A stretch of 64,000 nucleotides of DNA from Hericium rajendrae (GCA_033439255.1 CM065878.1:434001-498000); one strand, 5' to 3'. Shown: positions 1 through 12,249, counted from the first letter of the stretch. The notes: a model not told the origin generated them from the letters alone. Translations and numbers: made by a program.

Positions 1-1229
1 TGATTTTGGCTTTATATCTCTTGTACCTGATTGATCTGAGACAGTACTAATAGCAGAGATCATAGTAGGGACCATATAGATCAGAGCAAGCCTTTGAATT
101 TATATGATTTGTACAACAACTATAGCTATCCTTCAGAAACATGTAGCACTATATAGTGTCCAACTACTGTTATGATAGCTATGATAGGCCTCATAGTCTT
201 ACATAGTTGAGAACTGTGGTGGCATAAATAGTGATAGACCTTATAGTGCTATGATAAAACATATAGATCAATACTGGGCTATATGAAATTTCAATTTTTC
301 AGATGATACACACTACACCAACTCATATATGCACTCTTGGCTCACATTTTTTGACCTATGCATACTTTTGTTGATTAGCTTACACATGTATCAACCTATG
401 AGCATCACAACAAACTTATGTATGCTTCTACTACCTCATACATTTTCTGTTAGCCTGTGTACCTTCTATTGATTTGTATGCATTGCTGCTAGCACCAAAG
501 GCAGAATTTAATTTCTATATTTGGATTTTTTTTTCTGACTTTTACAAAAAATAACATAAATCATATCAGTTTTTTTTTTAATAGAGCTTATATCTCTTCA
601 ATGTATAATCTAGTCAGTATTTTTCTATTTTACATGCATAAAATACTATAAAAATTGAATTCTTACCTTCAAATCATATTTTGTATACTGGCAGAAATTA
701 GTGACCAAATATGGCAACTACTTTCTGGTAAAATTGCCTGTCGATTAGCATGAAGGTTTAGAGTAACAAAAAACTTATACAAATGCCTGAGAGCATCAAT
801 TGTGCAAACATCACTTTAAGTATATTAGGGTTCAACACAAGTGCACTCGTGGGTGACTTAGATCTGAACTTGCAGGTATTCAATCTGTCCAAGGTGCTGA
901 CCTGGATCCATGCAGATTTGCACCACTGGGTGATCTGGAGCTGCAGGTCAGGTATCTGTGACATCACAGATCACTTGCAAGTCAGTTGGTCTTAAAGTTG
1001 TATCTCACTTTTACGATGCCCTCCTCTTTGTTTTTTCATCTTAATCCTTCCCTTTTCACCATATCTCCTCAATTCAATGGCAGGATGGGTGTTATGGAGA
1101 TTCGAGAGGCTTCTAGGTGAGTCCAAAAGCCTTTTATTTCATTGTACTGTGCTGATCTCAGGAGTCTCACTCGATAACAGGCAAGGCTCTCATTTTTCAC
1201 TGTTCTTCAACAGGTTTCATGATGTTTGA

Positions 1230-2060
1230 TGAGTTTCATGACATTCCACCATTTTTTGACATCATCCACCATATTTCGTGTACCATCTGTGCTTCTCCCA
1301 TCGTCCTCATCAACAGGTCAACCAGCCAACCGGCCCTCACCCATCTTCGACAACCAGCACTCATGTGCACCAGAAATTTAATTCCCACTCACAACAGTAA
1401 GAGCATGCACAGTGCCAGTCTAGCGCTGCAACTGCAAGGCCCACAATGCCTGTCAGGTCTTGTTGCTACAGCATTGTTGCTACAACAGCAAGGCTTGACA
1501 TCTTTTTGCTGATCATCTGAGCAGTGTCTAGCATGCCTCAACAATACGCAGTTGTCTACAAACAGCTTTGCATATCCTTGCATGTCTGAGACAGTGTGCA
1601 TCTACCAATACATGCCCTGCCAGCATACACATTTTTGACTGCATGCCCCCACCATCCCATAGTCCATTGCTCAAACTACATGTGTGCATTCATGCCCATG
1701 GACATCACACATGCCACTATGCATGCTGTCATATCATTCGTCTGACAGAAGCCCAATGTGAGGCAAGTTTTATATGCCATTAGTGCTATTCAACAATCAA
1801 AATGCACCCTCCCGGTCTCATTCCCAATTTTCATCCAAGCTGGTGATTATCATTTGTGTGTGCATGCCCACAGCTATGCCAGTACACCAGCACCCACATA
1901 TGCTCCCCTTGCACATGTGCCAGCTCATGTGCACACACATACTCAAAGCTGCCCCACCGGCATGCACATGCCCATGTCGATGCCACAAGTATGTCGCATG
2001 CAGCCTTTTGAATCCATGCCTTGCTTGTAGACTTTATACACTTCATGGGTATGACAAGAT
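1230..2060. repeat. TG/CA-rich degenerate island
   Basis: The sequence is dominated by CATGTGC, TGCATGCC and similar words with few CpG. It looks like a deaminated version of the CpG-rich islands at 10,700, 12,953 and 16,860. A degenerate palindrome (GAGTCTCACTCG..) at about 1,160-1,190 and a hairpin, ATCTGTGA/TCACAGAT-like, at about 952-969 lie at the spacing seen in modules A-C. Short open frames here are not credible genes. The inverted twin is 21,230-22,060. Confidence 0.5.
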
Positions 2061-2685
2061 ATAGTGATAATGGGCATATGTGATTGAAGCTGTAAGTTAG
2101 TGTTGGCAGATGACATATAGTATGTAGTTAGTTAGGGATCATGACATATAGATTTGAACTTTGCAATATAATATGTTAACCAAAATAAAGTTTGGATAGC
2201 AGGTTACCCACAGGTCACTCACAGGTCAATGAGTTTGAGCACAACCTTGATCTGGATTTGTATAGGTCTCAGCCACCAGGTGATCTGGATCTACAAGTTA
2301 GATACCTGCAGGTCAATTTTGTGGGTATACCCATGTTGATCTACAGGTGACTCTGACTCGTGTCGAACCCTAAAGCATATAAAAAAACACTATTTAATCT
2401 AATCTAATCATGAGTAGTTCAGCTCCTACCTCTGATAACTCTACATTTTCTGCTATGTTATATATCTTAGTACCTGATTATATATATAATCTGGTATGTA
2501 ATACAGTACACACTTGTCATATCTTATTATAATCAGCTCGATATATGATATACACTATTATATATGCTTATATTATAAATACTTGTAATATCTACAAATC
2601 AAACAAGATTCAAGATTGAATATATGATCAATGTCAAACATTGTATTGTTGAACAAAGCTAATGACCAATCACGTGATCAATAGC

Positions 2686-2711
2686 AGACCTTGTTCGGCC
2701 GCACAAGGTCT
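2686..2711. repeat. 26-bp palindrome, GGCCG core
   Basis: AGACCTTGT and ACAAGGTCT flank a TCGGCCGC core, giving a near-perfect palindrome. A second copy in the same orientation lies at 3,446-3,471, and both recur in the other Z copy. Confidence 0.7.
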
Positions 2712-3445
2712 GGTGGCTGTGCTTAGCTTATGTCAGCAGTAGTTGATGTTGCGCTCTCTGCTTTCTCTTCTTTTCTTCAGATAGCTTTGAAGTCAGTGTG
2801 ATACTACCAGTAGTGCACACTAACTACAAGGCTTGGACACGCCCAGTTCCCATCTACAGTGAGTTGCGGCTGAGGTGTCCAATGATGGTGTAGGGCCATC
2901 ACCAACTTTTTGGATCTCTTCTGATGATGTGGCATAGAGATTGCACCATGGCCCTCTCAATACCACATGAATCAGAATGAGTGAAAGCTTGTTGGAATCA
3001 GATTTAGAATAGCTTTAGAATAGTGCCATAAACAGCAAGATAGCATGGCAAAATGCTGATCTATTGAACTATATGTCCGTGATGATGTGGCAGACTAATT
3101 GCTTTATAGCTCTGCTGATACTGCATCAATCATAATGTATGAGGGCTTATTGAAATTGGATTTACAGTAGCTTTCTAACAGTATAGTTTACAACATTATA
3201 GCACCACTTGTTGTTGAGATAGGTGACAATACTCTTTTGCTGATGTGGCACATAAATCGAGAAATATCTCTGCTTGGAGTGATCCGATTTTCATATTCTA
3301 AATTGGGTTGGAAAGATGTGATCAAACGTATTTGAACACAATTTACCGTTTGTCGATTGATTGCTTCGTTGCAGAGCTATAAAGCAATCACTGTATACAG
3401 TGTATTGGCTCTGTAGGCAACTTATGCTTATGTAAGCGGGCGCTA

Positions 3446-3471
3446 AGACCTTGTTCGGCCGCACAAGGTCT
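3446..3471. repeat. 26-bp palindrome, GGCCG core
   Basis: Second copy of the palindrome at 2,686. The ~735 bp between the two could be a mini-element bounded by them, but nothing else supports that. Confidence 0.7.
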
Positions 3472-3599
3472 TGTAGGATCACATGACCGACTCTCAGGAC
3501 CCACTGCTACCGATAAATTGCATTTTTTGCTCATTTTATCAATAAGCAGTATGTACATTTGTTTCCTGTGTATCATTTTAGTGGCTGTATCTTTCTATA

Positions 3600-4165
3600 A
3601 GCAGTAAATTGTGTTAGAGACCAGCTTTCTGGTATATTTGGATGCATTTGAGAACAAGTGAATCAGTTGAGTACTGATTAAGTTAGCTGGAGTTCAAGCA
3701 TTCTAGGGGGAAAATGTAGAAACAATTTGCATTCTGCGAGTTTTGCACCGATCCTAACGCCTAAGGTACCGTCAGAAAGCTATCAATAAGTAGATTCTGA
3801 TGCATTTTAGAACGAGTAAATTGGTTGAGAATTGGCCTAGTTAGCTAGGGTTCAAGCATTTTAGAAGAGGAAAAAAAGAAACACTTTGCATTCTGTGAGT
3901 TCTTAACCGATTTGGATGCATGAAGTATGGTAGCAAAGCTATAAGTGAGTAGATTTAGACGCATTTGAGAACGAGTAAATCGGTGAAGAATGGACTGAGT
4001 TAGCTCAAGTTCAAGTGTCATAGAGGGAAAATGTAGAAATTCATTGCATTCTATGAGTTCTGCACAGATCAGGGTGCAAAAAATACTATCAGAAAGCAAT
4101 AAATGAGCAGATCCAGATGCATTTGAGAACAGGTGAATTGGTTGAGAACTGATCAAGTTACATTA
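3600..4165 (-). repeat. ~160-bp tandem units (Z, copy 1)
   Basis: There are about three and a half degenerate units of 155-165 bp. On the minus strand each contains CAGTTCTCAACCAATTCAC-like, AAATGCATC-like, AACTCACAGAATGCAAAG-like and TTTTCCCCCTA-like segments. The same unit follows every Z-type head in this window. Confidence 0.7.
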
Positions 4166-4330
4166 AATCAAGAAAGTTTGGCCAGAGCTGGAGTTGAACC
4201 TGCAAACTCGTTAGATTGAAGATATGTGATTATATAAGCCAACTGCCTAATGGGCATAGTCATCGTTTTGGTGTCGTTTTCACTATGAAAAGGCGGTATA
4301 GAGTAAACGATTCTAAGGAATCGTAATAAA
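4165..4330 (-). repeat. tRNA-like head of Z, copy 1
   Basis: Read on the minus strand, it starts with the hairpin ACGATTC-CTTA-GAATCGT. Then come an A-box-like TAGGCAGTTGG and, about 50 nt later, a B-box-like GGTTCAACTCC. This is the internal Pol III promoter layout of tRNA-derived SINEs. The folded tRNA is not intact. The same head recurs at 18,957, 29,130, 31,312 and 31,766. Confidence 0.55.
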
Positions 4331-4830
4331 AGGGGATTGCTATGGAACTATAACTTCTATATAAATTATATAGGGCAATATAGCATTGGTACATTTTTCA
4401 GATGCCCTCTGTGCATGTGGAGACATGTATGCTGGCGACGGTGTGCAGAGCTGTGTATGCCAGCGATGGCATGTGCCTGACAATGGGTGCCATGCTATCT
4501 GTGCATGTTCTGTGCATGCATGCAAGGTCTTTGATTAGGAACTTAGATACTTTGATATTATAGTAGACTACTTGTACTGTGCCATCCTTTGAATTTAAGA
4601 AATTTCTTTGGTGTCTATCTCATCAAACATAGCCAGTATAGTAATCATAGGAGCCATAGCTCCCCTTACTAAGTAGTATAGCTCTATGTATTTAATACTA
4701 CTAGCTATAGAGGCTATGGTAGCTATCATAGCTCTATATAGCTTGACAGGTCAAAGCCATAGACTCCATAACTCACTTATAGAACCCATACTTTGACCCT
4801 TTGCTATATAAAAATCAGATTTTTCAGATG
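4331..4830 (+). repeat. ATAG-rich element ends with GC patch
   Basis: 4,331-4,403 is a truncated ATAG-rich end closing with ATTTTTCAGATG. 4,404-4,530 is a short TG/GC-rich patch. 4,560-4,828 is an ATAG-rich segment (repeated CATAGCTCTATATAG words) closing with GATTTTTCAGATGA, about 85-90% similar by eye to 57,560-57,822. These are probably right-hand ends of truncated composite elements like C. Confidence 0.5.
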
Positions 4831-5279
4831 AAAGTCTGTACATAGCAGAGGTGCACTTATCTTGTTCACCCAATCTGAGTTCTCCTCTCCCAAGTGGATA
4901 GCTCACCTGAATGCAACAAAAGAACAAAAGAGTTCCATCTCCAAAAGAGAGGCCTGATGCTGGCCAGTCTGATAGTTCACATATTGCCAATCACCGCCAA
5001 AGCGCAACATGAAAGACCACTCACCGGTACTGTCATCAATGAAATAAACACGAGATCGAAGCGTAGTGACAGAGCAACTCAATGATGGACTCGAATGATG
5101 ATGGACAGTGAGCCAGGCAACAGTGGAGGAGATGGTGGTCAAGAGGAGAGTTAGGGTAAAAGGTTCCGAGCTCGAGAGGACTAGAACTTAACCCTAGCAC
5201 ATCGACTTGGAGAAAAGTGACGTGCATCAGCTTAGTGTTCTCTTAGAATATTCAGTGGTTACTCAGCCTGACTGGACAT
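4831..5279. other. No recognised gene
   Basis: This is unique-looking sequence. A minus-strand frame at 4,903-5,070 has protein-like composition (YFIDDSTGEWSF..), vaguely like a small exon, but no family could be named. It lies downstream of the Helitron helicase relic. Confidence 0.3.
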
Positions 5280-6458
5280 TCAGCTGTTACTCCAGGATAT
5301 CCTGGTAACCTGGAAATTTCCTGCCAGGGCATTTAGGGTCAACGCATGGTGCAGGTGTGCTCTGTGTAATGCAATCTGACCATTGGGACTTTGTTCTTGG
5401 TTCTTTGATATTTTTGATACAAGGTCATGCAAAAACAGAGGCTTTGCTTGGACTGGATGCAATTGTCCAAAATCACCTGTAATTATGACATTGACACCTC
5501 CAAACAGAAGATCACACGTGCCAGGATGCCAACTCTTAGCCTCTGCTATTCGTGCAGAAATCTGACTCAAAAAAAGGGCAGACACCATGGATACCTCATC
5601 GATGACCAGGTATTGAATGTCTTTCCATATCCTTGTTAGATCATCAATCTTAGTTTTGTTTTTTGATTTAGGCAGAAAGGTCAGAGCATGAATAGTATAT
5701 CCTTGAATTAAAACAGCTGCAATACTGGTAGGTGCACCCAGAAGTAATTTTCTTGAGGCATCCATACACTGAAATAACTCTACAATAGTCTTGATGACAT
5801 GACTTTTGTCCGTATCACTGATGCCTGCAACATGCATCATCAACTGTTTCAGGCTACCTGATGTGACATGCTCTGCTACTATCCTGACGGCCATCTCTTG
5901 CTCTGCATTTCTGTTGATATTCATTTCAGTTAGCAAATCATTGACTATAACCTGTTCGGCAGTTATATCATCACCAATCCTTTCATCACAGTGGTCGTCT
6001 GTCATTGTAAGTTCATGATTACTTGCTAGTCTATCAATTTCTACAGATGGGGGAATATTTTGCACAGGACCATTTCTATTACCTTCCAAGTTATTTTCCA
6101 TTCCACAATGCTCTTGAGGTCTCCGGTTTGTCTTATGTGCTTTCATAATATGCTGTTGATCTTGCACTTGGACATTTGAAACAGAAAATTTGTCACCTCT
6201 CGGAGAGCCACTGTTGCCAGCATTAGACGTACTGTGACAAGACAGAAGTCTTGCTCTTTTTAAAACATCTAGCGACTGCAAAACCTTAGCATCAATCAGT
6301 ATGTTTATTGGATCTGTTTTGCAGTTGTCTTCTTCATGTTCTATTCCATTTAATTTAGAGAGAATCAGAATGGTATTTGCATCTGCATTCATAATTGCAC
6401 TATCTTCCAACTCGTCATATAAGCCTGTCAATGCGGCCGTATTTGCATTATCAAACAT
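5280..6458 (-). pseudogene. Helitron Pif1-like helicase domain, degenerate
   Basis: In Helitrons this SF1B helicase works with the HUH Rep nuclease during rolling-circle transposition. The helicase match starts about residue 185: AEQEMAVRIVAEHVTSG, then a Walker A region reading GISDTDKS instead of GxxGTGKS, LLLGAPTSIAAVLI, a good Walker B (YLVIDEVSMVSA) and GDFGQLHPVQAKPLF (GDFxQLPPV-like). About 180 N-terminal residues are a low-conservation linker. The C-terminal third of a normal helicase is missing: homology fades after about 5,350. The altered Walker A argues against ATPase activity. Further N-terminal parts of the same Helitron lie upstream at 6,618-7,560, 15,302-15,544 and 18,174-18,765. 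Confidence 0.8.
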
Positions 6459-6617
6459 GCCATCTGCTTCACTGCAGCGATGAGCTTCATTGTAAGCAAC
6501 TTTTGCATCCTTGCATTCATTTTTTCCATTGAAGGCTGCTGTTCACAACTGCATGGGAATCTTCAAATTGCTAACATCTCTCCAAGGTTTGAACAAAAGG
6601 AGCATCATTCGACACCA

Positions 6618-7560
6618 TCATTCTTGTTCTTTGCTATCTCTATCTTCTCTTGGCATCGATGAACCAAGATAAAGAGGAGTAAGTGGTATGCATCTTAGAT
6701 AGATGACAAATGTGAGTCTTGAATTGAGGGTAGCATTCATCACAATTTGAAACTCAATCTGCTCAAGAATAACCATGCCTGTGTTGCAAGCCAATTGACT
6801 ATTTTTGCTTTTCACTGTAGTCTTCTCAACCAATGACACATATTGCCATACACATAATGCTTGAAATCTCGGTTGAGTGCTTTGAAATCTGTAATCTGGA
6901 AGTAAGCTTGATCCTGTCATATTTTCCTTTGTGATTTTCACTGTTATATTGTGTTCCAAATCATTAGCAACATCACCTCCATTTGCCACTCGCTCCTCCT
7001 GCATTCCATCCAAAACAACATCGCCAGATTCCTCAGCATCAACAATCTGTTCATGATCAATCAATGTTTCATTGTGAGCATGTCATTCAATTTCTTCTAT
7101 GTTAATTATGCCAGCATCCTCATTGTTTATCTCAATATTGTCCACACCATACAACACAACCTCTGCCTGCTGCATGAACTGATCCAACTCTCCAAAATAT
7201 AAAGTTCTGAAGGTGTTGCTAGTATAATGATCTCCTCCTCCTAGTAAGTATGCCATGACTTGTTGATGGGATAATTTCAAGCAACCCATCATTGTGTTTA
7301 CCACCTTAATGATCAAACTTTAATGCACAGTACTTTGTGCCATGTCATGATCATTAGCAAACTTGAAAACATTTGCCTGGACAGCATAGCAAAGGGCATC
7401 AAGACCCAGGTGAGTAGGCAGTGACACTTTAGTAATGTAGTCAGTAACATAATATATCAGCACCTTTGATGCTTCCCCTGAACCTATACATTTTATATCC
7501 ATATTACACTTCAGTAAAAAATATAATCAAATCATTGAAGTTGTTTATCCACTAGCCAAT
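6618..7560 (-). pseudogene. Helitron protein, middle region, broken
   Basis: Read from 7,560 down, the frames give INNFNDLII, NMDIKCIGSGEASKVLIYY, VTDYITKVSLPTH, then LSHQQVMAYLLGGGDHYTS and, lower, DYRFQSTQPRFQALC. These match the conserved block between the Rep and helicase domains of Agaricomycete Helitrons (NMDIKFIGSG..YVTDYITK..SHQQVMSYLxGGGDHYTS). Several frame changes and a stop near 7,317 break it into at least three frames. It continues directly into the helicase relic at 6,458. Upstream of 7,560 homology fades and a composite element end begins at 7,749. Confidence 0.75.
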
Positions 7561-7748
7561 GTAATAGAATACTAGGGAAGCACTGACTGCATCGGCATGA
7601 ACCTTGCTTGTCTTGACAAAAATAATTGTTACAAAGTGACTTTCCTCATGCTAGGTGGTTCTTATGGGTGCTGGATAATATTGTAAACTTCGAACATGGT
7701 ATACCTATGGCATTGAAGCTATTTACTGGACAACAGAATGCTGGACAG

Positions 7749-8014
7749 CATCAGAAAAATGTAAAATCTACATAGCTCTCAGCCAATGCTATGCTTTCTT
7801 CTATAGTGCTATGGTTGCTATATAGTTGGGCCACACATCTATATTGAACTATGAGAGCCACCATAGCTACCATAGCCATGGATGATAGCTATGTAGCACT
7901 ACATAGTAATAGCACAGTACTATGCCTGCTATGTAACTTATATATTTCTAGTTTCTCTCTATGCATGCTATGGATACTATGTTTAATATACAGCTTTATA
8001 ATGCAGTCAATGGT
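7749..8014 (+). repeat. ATAG-rich left end of composite element B
   Basis: It starts CATCAGAAAAATGTA, the same kind of end as A (10,375) and C (15,545). It runs through CATAGCTCT/ATAGCTATG-type words until the foldback at 8,015, and the ATAG-rich character resumes at 10,121-10,374. I infer that B was split here by the foldback and again at 10,375 by element A. A right-hand end of B was not found. Confidence 0.45.
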
Positions 8015-8384
8015 GTGACTTTCACCACAACCTATGGGCCAGACAAAAGTGGCCTAAAGCCGTAAGTTACGGGCTGGTCAAACCCAGCTGAAATGAGGAT
8101 TTTTGGTCCGTAAGCTACGGGCCAGCTGGATCTAGGAATAGACTATAAGTTACGGGTCAGCTTATATAGATGTGTACCATAGGTTACGGTGAAGCTGGCA
8201 GGGGGTATCTCTTGGGTGCCGGACTAATGAAATTAAATCAGAACCAGATCACTTTTTCTAGCTTCGGACTGCTTTTTTAGGGCTCGGACTAGTGGTTGAA
8301 AATTGAACTGGATTACATAAGATAACACAGGACTATGGACTATAGAAGATTATAGAATAGGACTATCAGACAGGACTTTGGACT

Positions 8385-8600
8385 TGTATTGAATAAGACT
8401 TTGGACTACTTCACAGGACTTCGGACTACTCTATAGGACTTTGGACTACTCCATAGGACTTCAGACTACTCCATAGGACTTCGGACTACTTAATAAAACT
8501 TCGGACTACTTAATAAAACTTTGGACTACAAAATAGGACTTCGGACTACTGAATAAAACTTCGGACTCTGAACTAGACTAAGGACTCTAGACTCTGGACT
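8385..8600 (+). repeat. 20-bp tandem array, left arm
   Basis: About ten units of AGGACTTCGGACTACTnnAT with TTT/TTC and AAAA variants. Confidence 0.8.
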
Positions 8601-9539
8601 TCAGATTGAGAACTTCGGATCAAGGATTATAAAATAGGACTATAGACAACAGACTTTGGACTAGGACTTAAAACTCTGGAACATGACTTCAGACTCTAGA
8701 CTACTACAGATCAAAGACTTTGGACTCTGGACTCTGGACTCTGAACTCCAGACCTCGGACCTCGGACTATAGTCTTCAAACTTCAGACTAAACCATTAAT
8801 TAGGTATCAGGACTAATCTAATGATAAAATCAAATTAAGGACTACAAAATAAAACAAAGGACTATAAAATAGAAGTAAGAACTACAAAGACAGATTTAAA
8901 ATCAGAAAATTAGCCTAAGGACTTTAAGATTTATGATCAGACTATGGACTATAAGATAGAACTACGAACTATAAATATATATTCTAAAATTATTGAACAG
9001 ACTAATTTGTATATAAAAAAAGGCTACTTGAGTTTTGAATTAAATTATTATAGGATGAAGAAAAAGAGCAGGACAAAACAATAGTAGCTAATGACAATCA
9101 AACTTTCAAGTTGACGTGTCTTTAGTTGTACAGCTACAAGACCCATATCTAGATTCTCGGTATTTGAGTCATAACAAATCAAATCAAATACTATAAAATT
9201 AGCAAAAATAACAGCATATACTTTCAACTCATATAATATTATAAAATGCAACAGATTTATATTTAAGATACTATAGTATATGAGATGGCAGATATAAGTT
9301 AGTAAAGTCTAAAAATTAGCCTCTGATGTTGTGCTCGGCAATCACCGACATATAGTCTGAGGTTCGAGGTCCAAAGTCCGGAGTTCGGAGTCTGAAGTCT
9401 TTGATCTGTAGTAGTCTAGAGTCTGGAATCATGTTCCAGAGTTTTAAGTCCTAGTCCAAAGTCTGTTGTCTATAGTCCCACTTTATAATCCTTAATCCGA
9501 AGTTCTCAATCTGAAGTCCAGAGTTCAGAGTCCTTAGTC

Positions 9540-9760
9540 TAGTTCAGAGTCCGAAGTTTTATTAAGTAGTCCGAAGTCCTATTTTGTAGTCCAAAGTTTT
9601 ATTAAGTAGTCTGAAGTTTTATTAAGTAGTCTGAAGTCCTATGGAGTAGTCTGAAGTCCTATGGAGTAGTCTGAAGTCCTATGGAGTAGTCTGAAGTCCT
9701 ATAGAGTAGTCCAAAGTCCTGTGGAGTAGTCCGAAGTCTTATTCAATACAAGTCCAAAGT
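9540..9760 (-). repeat. 20-bp tandem array, right arm
   Basis: This is the inverted counterpart (AGTAGTCCGAAGTCCTAT units) of the array at 8,385-8,600. Many CCGAAG units here read CTGAAG, i.e. CpG to TpG. Confidence 0.8.
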
Positions 9761-10699
9761 CCTGTCTGATAGTCCTATTCTATAATCTTCTATAGTCCGT
9801 AGTCCTGTGTTATCTTATGTAATCCAGTTCAATTTTCAACCACTAGTCCGAGCCCTAAAAAAGCAGTCTGAAACTAGAAAAAGTAGTCTGGTTCTGATTT
9901 AATTTCATTAGTCCGGCACCCAAGAGATACCCCCTGCCAGCTCCATCGTAACCTATGGTACACATCTATATAAGCTGACCTGTAACTTATGGTCTATTCC
10001 CAGATCCAGCTGGCCCATAGCTTATGGACCAAAAACCCTCATTCCAGCTGGGTTTGACCAGCCTGTAACTTACAGCCTTAGGCCACTTTTGTCTGGCCCA
10101 TAGGTTGTGGCCAAAGTCACTGTATTGTGTGTATAATGCTGCTATGGAACCTCAGGCTGCTATACAAGATATAGTGGTTGTAGAGTCTATATTTCGAGCA
10201 CTATAATGTATTACAACAATAAGGTATATATTAGACTCGACTACTACATACATAGCATATAAAGTGGTGCAACACGGGGGGTACGTGTTGAGCACGTGAG
10301 ATCCTCATCATCCCAGACTCGCCCACACTGTTGCTGACACATGCACAAGCCAAAACGGTGATGGTCACTGGCTTCATCAGGGAAATGGGAATTCTACATA
10401 GCCCAGTCTTAGATTATATGTTCTATCATAGCTCTCATAGAGCTATGTAATTACTCTTAGCAACTATATAGGGCTATGAGGACTATCATAGCCTAGCATA
10501 TCTTCCATAGTAGTAGGTCAAAGCTACATAGTGCTATATATTTATGGTGGGCAGCTATGGTTGCTTTATAGCCCCATAGGCTGGCTATAGTTGCTATGGC
10601 CACTACAATAAGTCAGCTAGAATCAAGCTATCTAGTGAGGTAGCTAATATTGGACAAATGATTCCGAAAAAAGTTTATTATTGATTATACTACTACAAT

Positions 10700-11680
10700 G
10701 CAATATAGCTACACCACAGCACACGATACGCACATGCAATCGGCTGTCATGCACAAGGCACGGGTGCCATACACGATGGTAAACAGTGTGCGGGGGCTAT
10801 GCGGCAGCTGCGGAGGCCGTAGCGAGCCGCGGGGATCACACAACACCAGCAGGGCCCCGCGCGGCACAAGCGGGGTCGTGCGGGACTGTACGCGCATTGG
10901 AGCGGCTGTGCGTGGCATACTGCGCGCAGATGAGGTCATGGCGGCCGTATGCTGCAAGTAAAGCCGCAGCGTGGGCGACGGTGTGCTGCTGGTCGTGCGC
11001 GCGGCAGGGCGGGGTGCACGGGTCGTGTGTGGCCGCGCGCAAGGCGAAGCGGTCGCGTAGGGTTCGTGCTTTGGGCCGTGCGCATGCTGGCGCGGTCGCA
11101 CTTGGCCATGCGCGAATGCATGGGACGAGACGATCGTAAGCGTGCGGCGGGCGGGGTAGAGCGGGGTGCGCAGGTCATGCATGGCCGTGCGTGAGCTGGC
11201 GTGGCCGTGCGCGCGTGAGCTGGCCACGCCTTGCGTGCACGAGTTGGCGCGACGTGCCCGCGGCATCTGGGTGTGCGAAGGTGTGTGCACAGTCAGAAAG
11301 CCTCGGTCCTCCCGTGCACTCGTGGGGCCGGGCTTGATTGCGCACTCGCATGCGGGAGTGCATGCACATGCTGGAGAGCCGTGCGCGCACAGCCACGTGT
11401 CATGGCTGCGAGCATGTCGTCGACGGCGCGGAGGTGTTGGTGCGCAGGGGTGGTGAGATGGACTCGCACGGACCTGTTGAGGGTGTACGAGGGTTGTTGA
11501 GGGCGTGCGGGGGGTGCAGAGAGCGCGTGAGGCGGACGTGTCATGCCCAGTTGCCACGGCAACGAGCCACCGACGCGAACGCAGACGGCGTCGTTCGGTG
11601 ATGGAGCCGCGGCGGGCTTGTAGACGTGGGCGTGGGGTGTCGAAGTCGATGGGGGTGTGGTGCGCGCGGTTGCGAGAAGT
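10700..11680. repeat. CpG-rich island of element A
   Basis: A sudden jump to high GC with many GCGCGC, CGTGCGC and GGCCGTGCG words in loose tandem order. All six frames stay open for long stretches only because stops are rare in such DNA; the 344-codon minus frame has no domain and a biased Arg/His/Pro/Thr composition. A GTTGCC-AC-GGCAAC hairpin lies at 11,550-11,563, matched in B at 13,482-13,515. Confidence 0.7.
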
Positions 11681-11686
11681 AAGCAT

Positions 11687-11715
11687 GAGTATCGCTCGTT
11701 GAACGAGTGATACTC
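11687..11715. promoter_or_regulatory. 29-bp palindrome, module A
   Basis: GAGTATCGCTCGTT and AACGAGTGATACTC flank a single G; 13 of 14 stem positions pair. Equivalent sites lie at 13,925, 16,815, 62,563 and 63,102, always at the island border. Confidence 0.7.
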
Positions 11716-11901
11716 GCGTTGTTAGTAGGAGAAAACAATGCAAGAGGTTTTTTTTACTTACCTATAAGCCGTCGTGGCACCCGCTAATCCCTCCCGACTT
11801 GCCCCCCGGCTGTTGAAGATGGCCGGCGTCGTGTATATGTCGAGAGAGACGAACTAGGGGAGACGAAGGGTGAAGCACAAGTCGAAACGTTGAAGTCGCG
11901 C

Positions 11902-11929
11902 GTTGAGTGCTTCAGCCACAGCACTCGAC
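11902..11929. promoter_or_regulatory. Hairpin 2, module A
   Basis: Stem GTTGAGTGC / GCACTCGAC with loop TTCAGCCACA. It is centred 215 bp from the palindrome and 251 bp before the TATA box. Confidence 0.65.
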
Positions 11930-12164
11930 TTGCGCACCTGGCAGTTTCGACTCTAACAAATCAAATCAAATCGTATCAATTCTGTAAAAAAGCGAGAATA
12001 TATAACGAATCGGTAGGAATACAATGAATGAGCTATCTATATACCTACTATACAATACGCTCAGGAGTGGTGCAATCCACCGAGTGGAATCTAACGGCCA
12101 GCCTCTGGCGCGATACCCGGCAACGTCCGGTCCGGCCTCGGCAACATTTGGCGCTTGCCATGTC

Positions 12165-12240
12165 TATAAAAGACCAGCGCAACGCGCATCGTCTCTCTCT
12201 CTTACCACCACCATCTCCTCCGTCTTCGAGCTCTTTCCTC
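12165..12240 (+). promoter_or_regulatory. TATA box and CT-rich leader, module A
   Basis: TATAAAAG is followed by CAACGCGCATCG and then a CT-rich run (TCTCTCTCTTACC..). The same order occurs in B (14,404) and, reversed, in C (16,389). It looks like a core promoter reading away from the CpG island. Confidence 0.6.
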
Positions 12241-12249
12241 TTCACTTTA

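Larger units (their letters stand above)
1..4330 (-). mobile_element. Large element Z, copy 1 (cut by window start)
   Basis: This stretch is the reverse complement of 18,957-23,281 over its whole length, with only a handful of differences seen (single transitions and 1- to few-base indels; the lengths differ by 5 bp). The inner end at about 4,330 is the terminal ATTACGATTCCTTAG motif, followed inward by a tRNA-like head, ~160-bp tandem units, anonymous AT-rich sequence, a TG/CA-rich island and an ATAG-rich stretch. The outer end lies beyond base 1. No coding gene was recognised: open frames of about 100 codons at 3,845-4,156 are just tandem units translated. Near-identity points to a very recent duplication. 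Confidence 0.75.
8015..10120. mobile_element. 2.1-kb foldback element with 20-bp arrays
   Basis: The arms (8,015-~8,775 and ~9,355-10,120) are inverted copies. The outer 200 bp of each arm holds repeated GTAAGTTACGGGC-type palindromic words. The next ~350 bp is an array of ~20-bp units (AGGACTTCGGACTACTCCAT and variants). The loop (~8,780-9,350) is AT-rich. There is no coding capacity. Outer tips read GTGACTTTCACCACAACC versus its complement with one gap. A target-site duplication is not clear. It sits inside ATAG-rich sequence. Confidence 0.75.

Noticed and set aside
2470-2600. AT-rich palindrome (TGATTATATATATAATC) as a replication origin
   Set aside because: Simple AT-rich palindromes are common here and nothing else marks an origin.
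3845-4156. 103-codon frame, repeated at 19,128-19,442
   Set aside because: It is the ~160-bp tandem unit in translation; the same peptide pattern does not recur as a frame in other units.
10709-11743. 344-codon open frame on the minus strand in the CpG island of element A
   Set aside because: Stops are rare in such GC-rich repeat DNA, several frames are open at once, composition is Arg/His/Pro/Thr-biased, and no domain is seen. The frame also runs through the palindrome.
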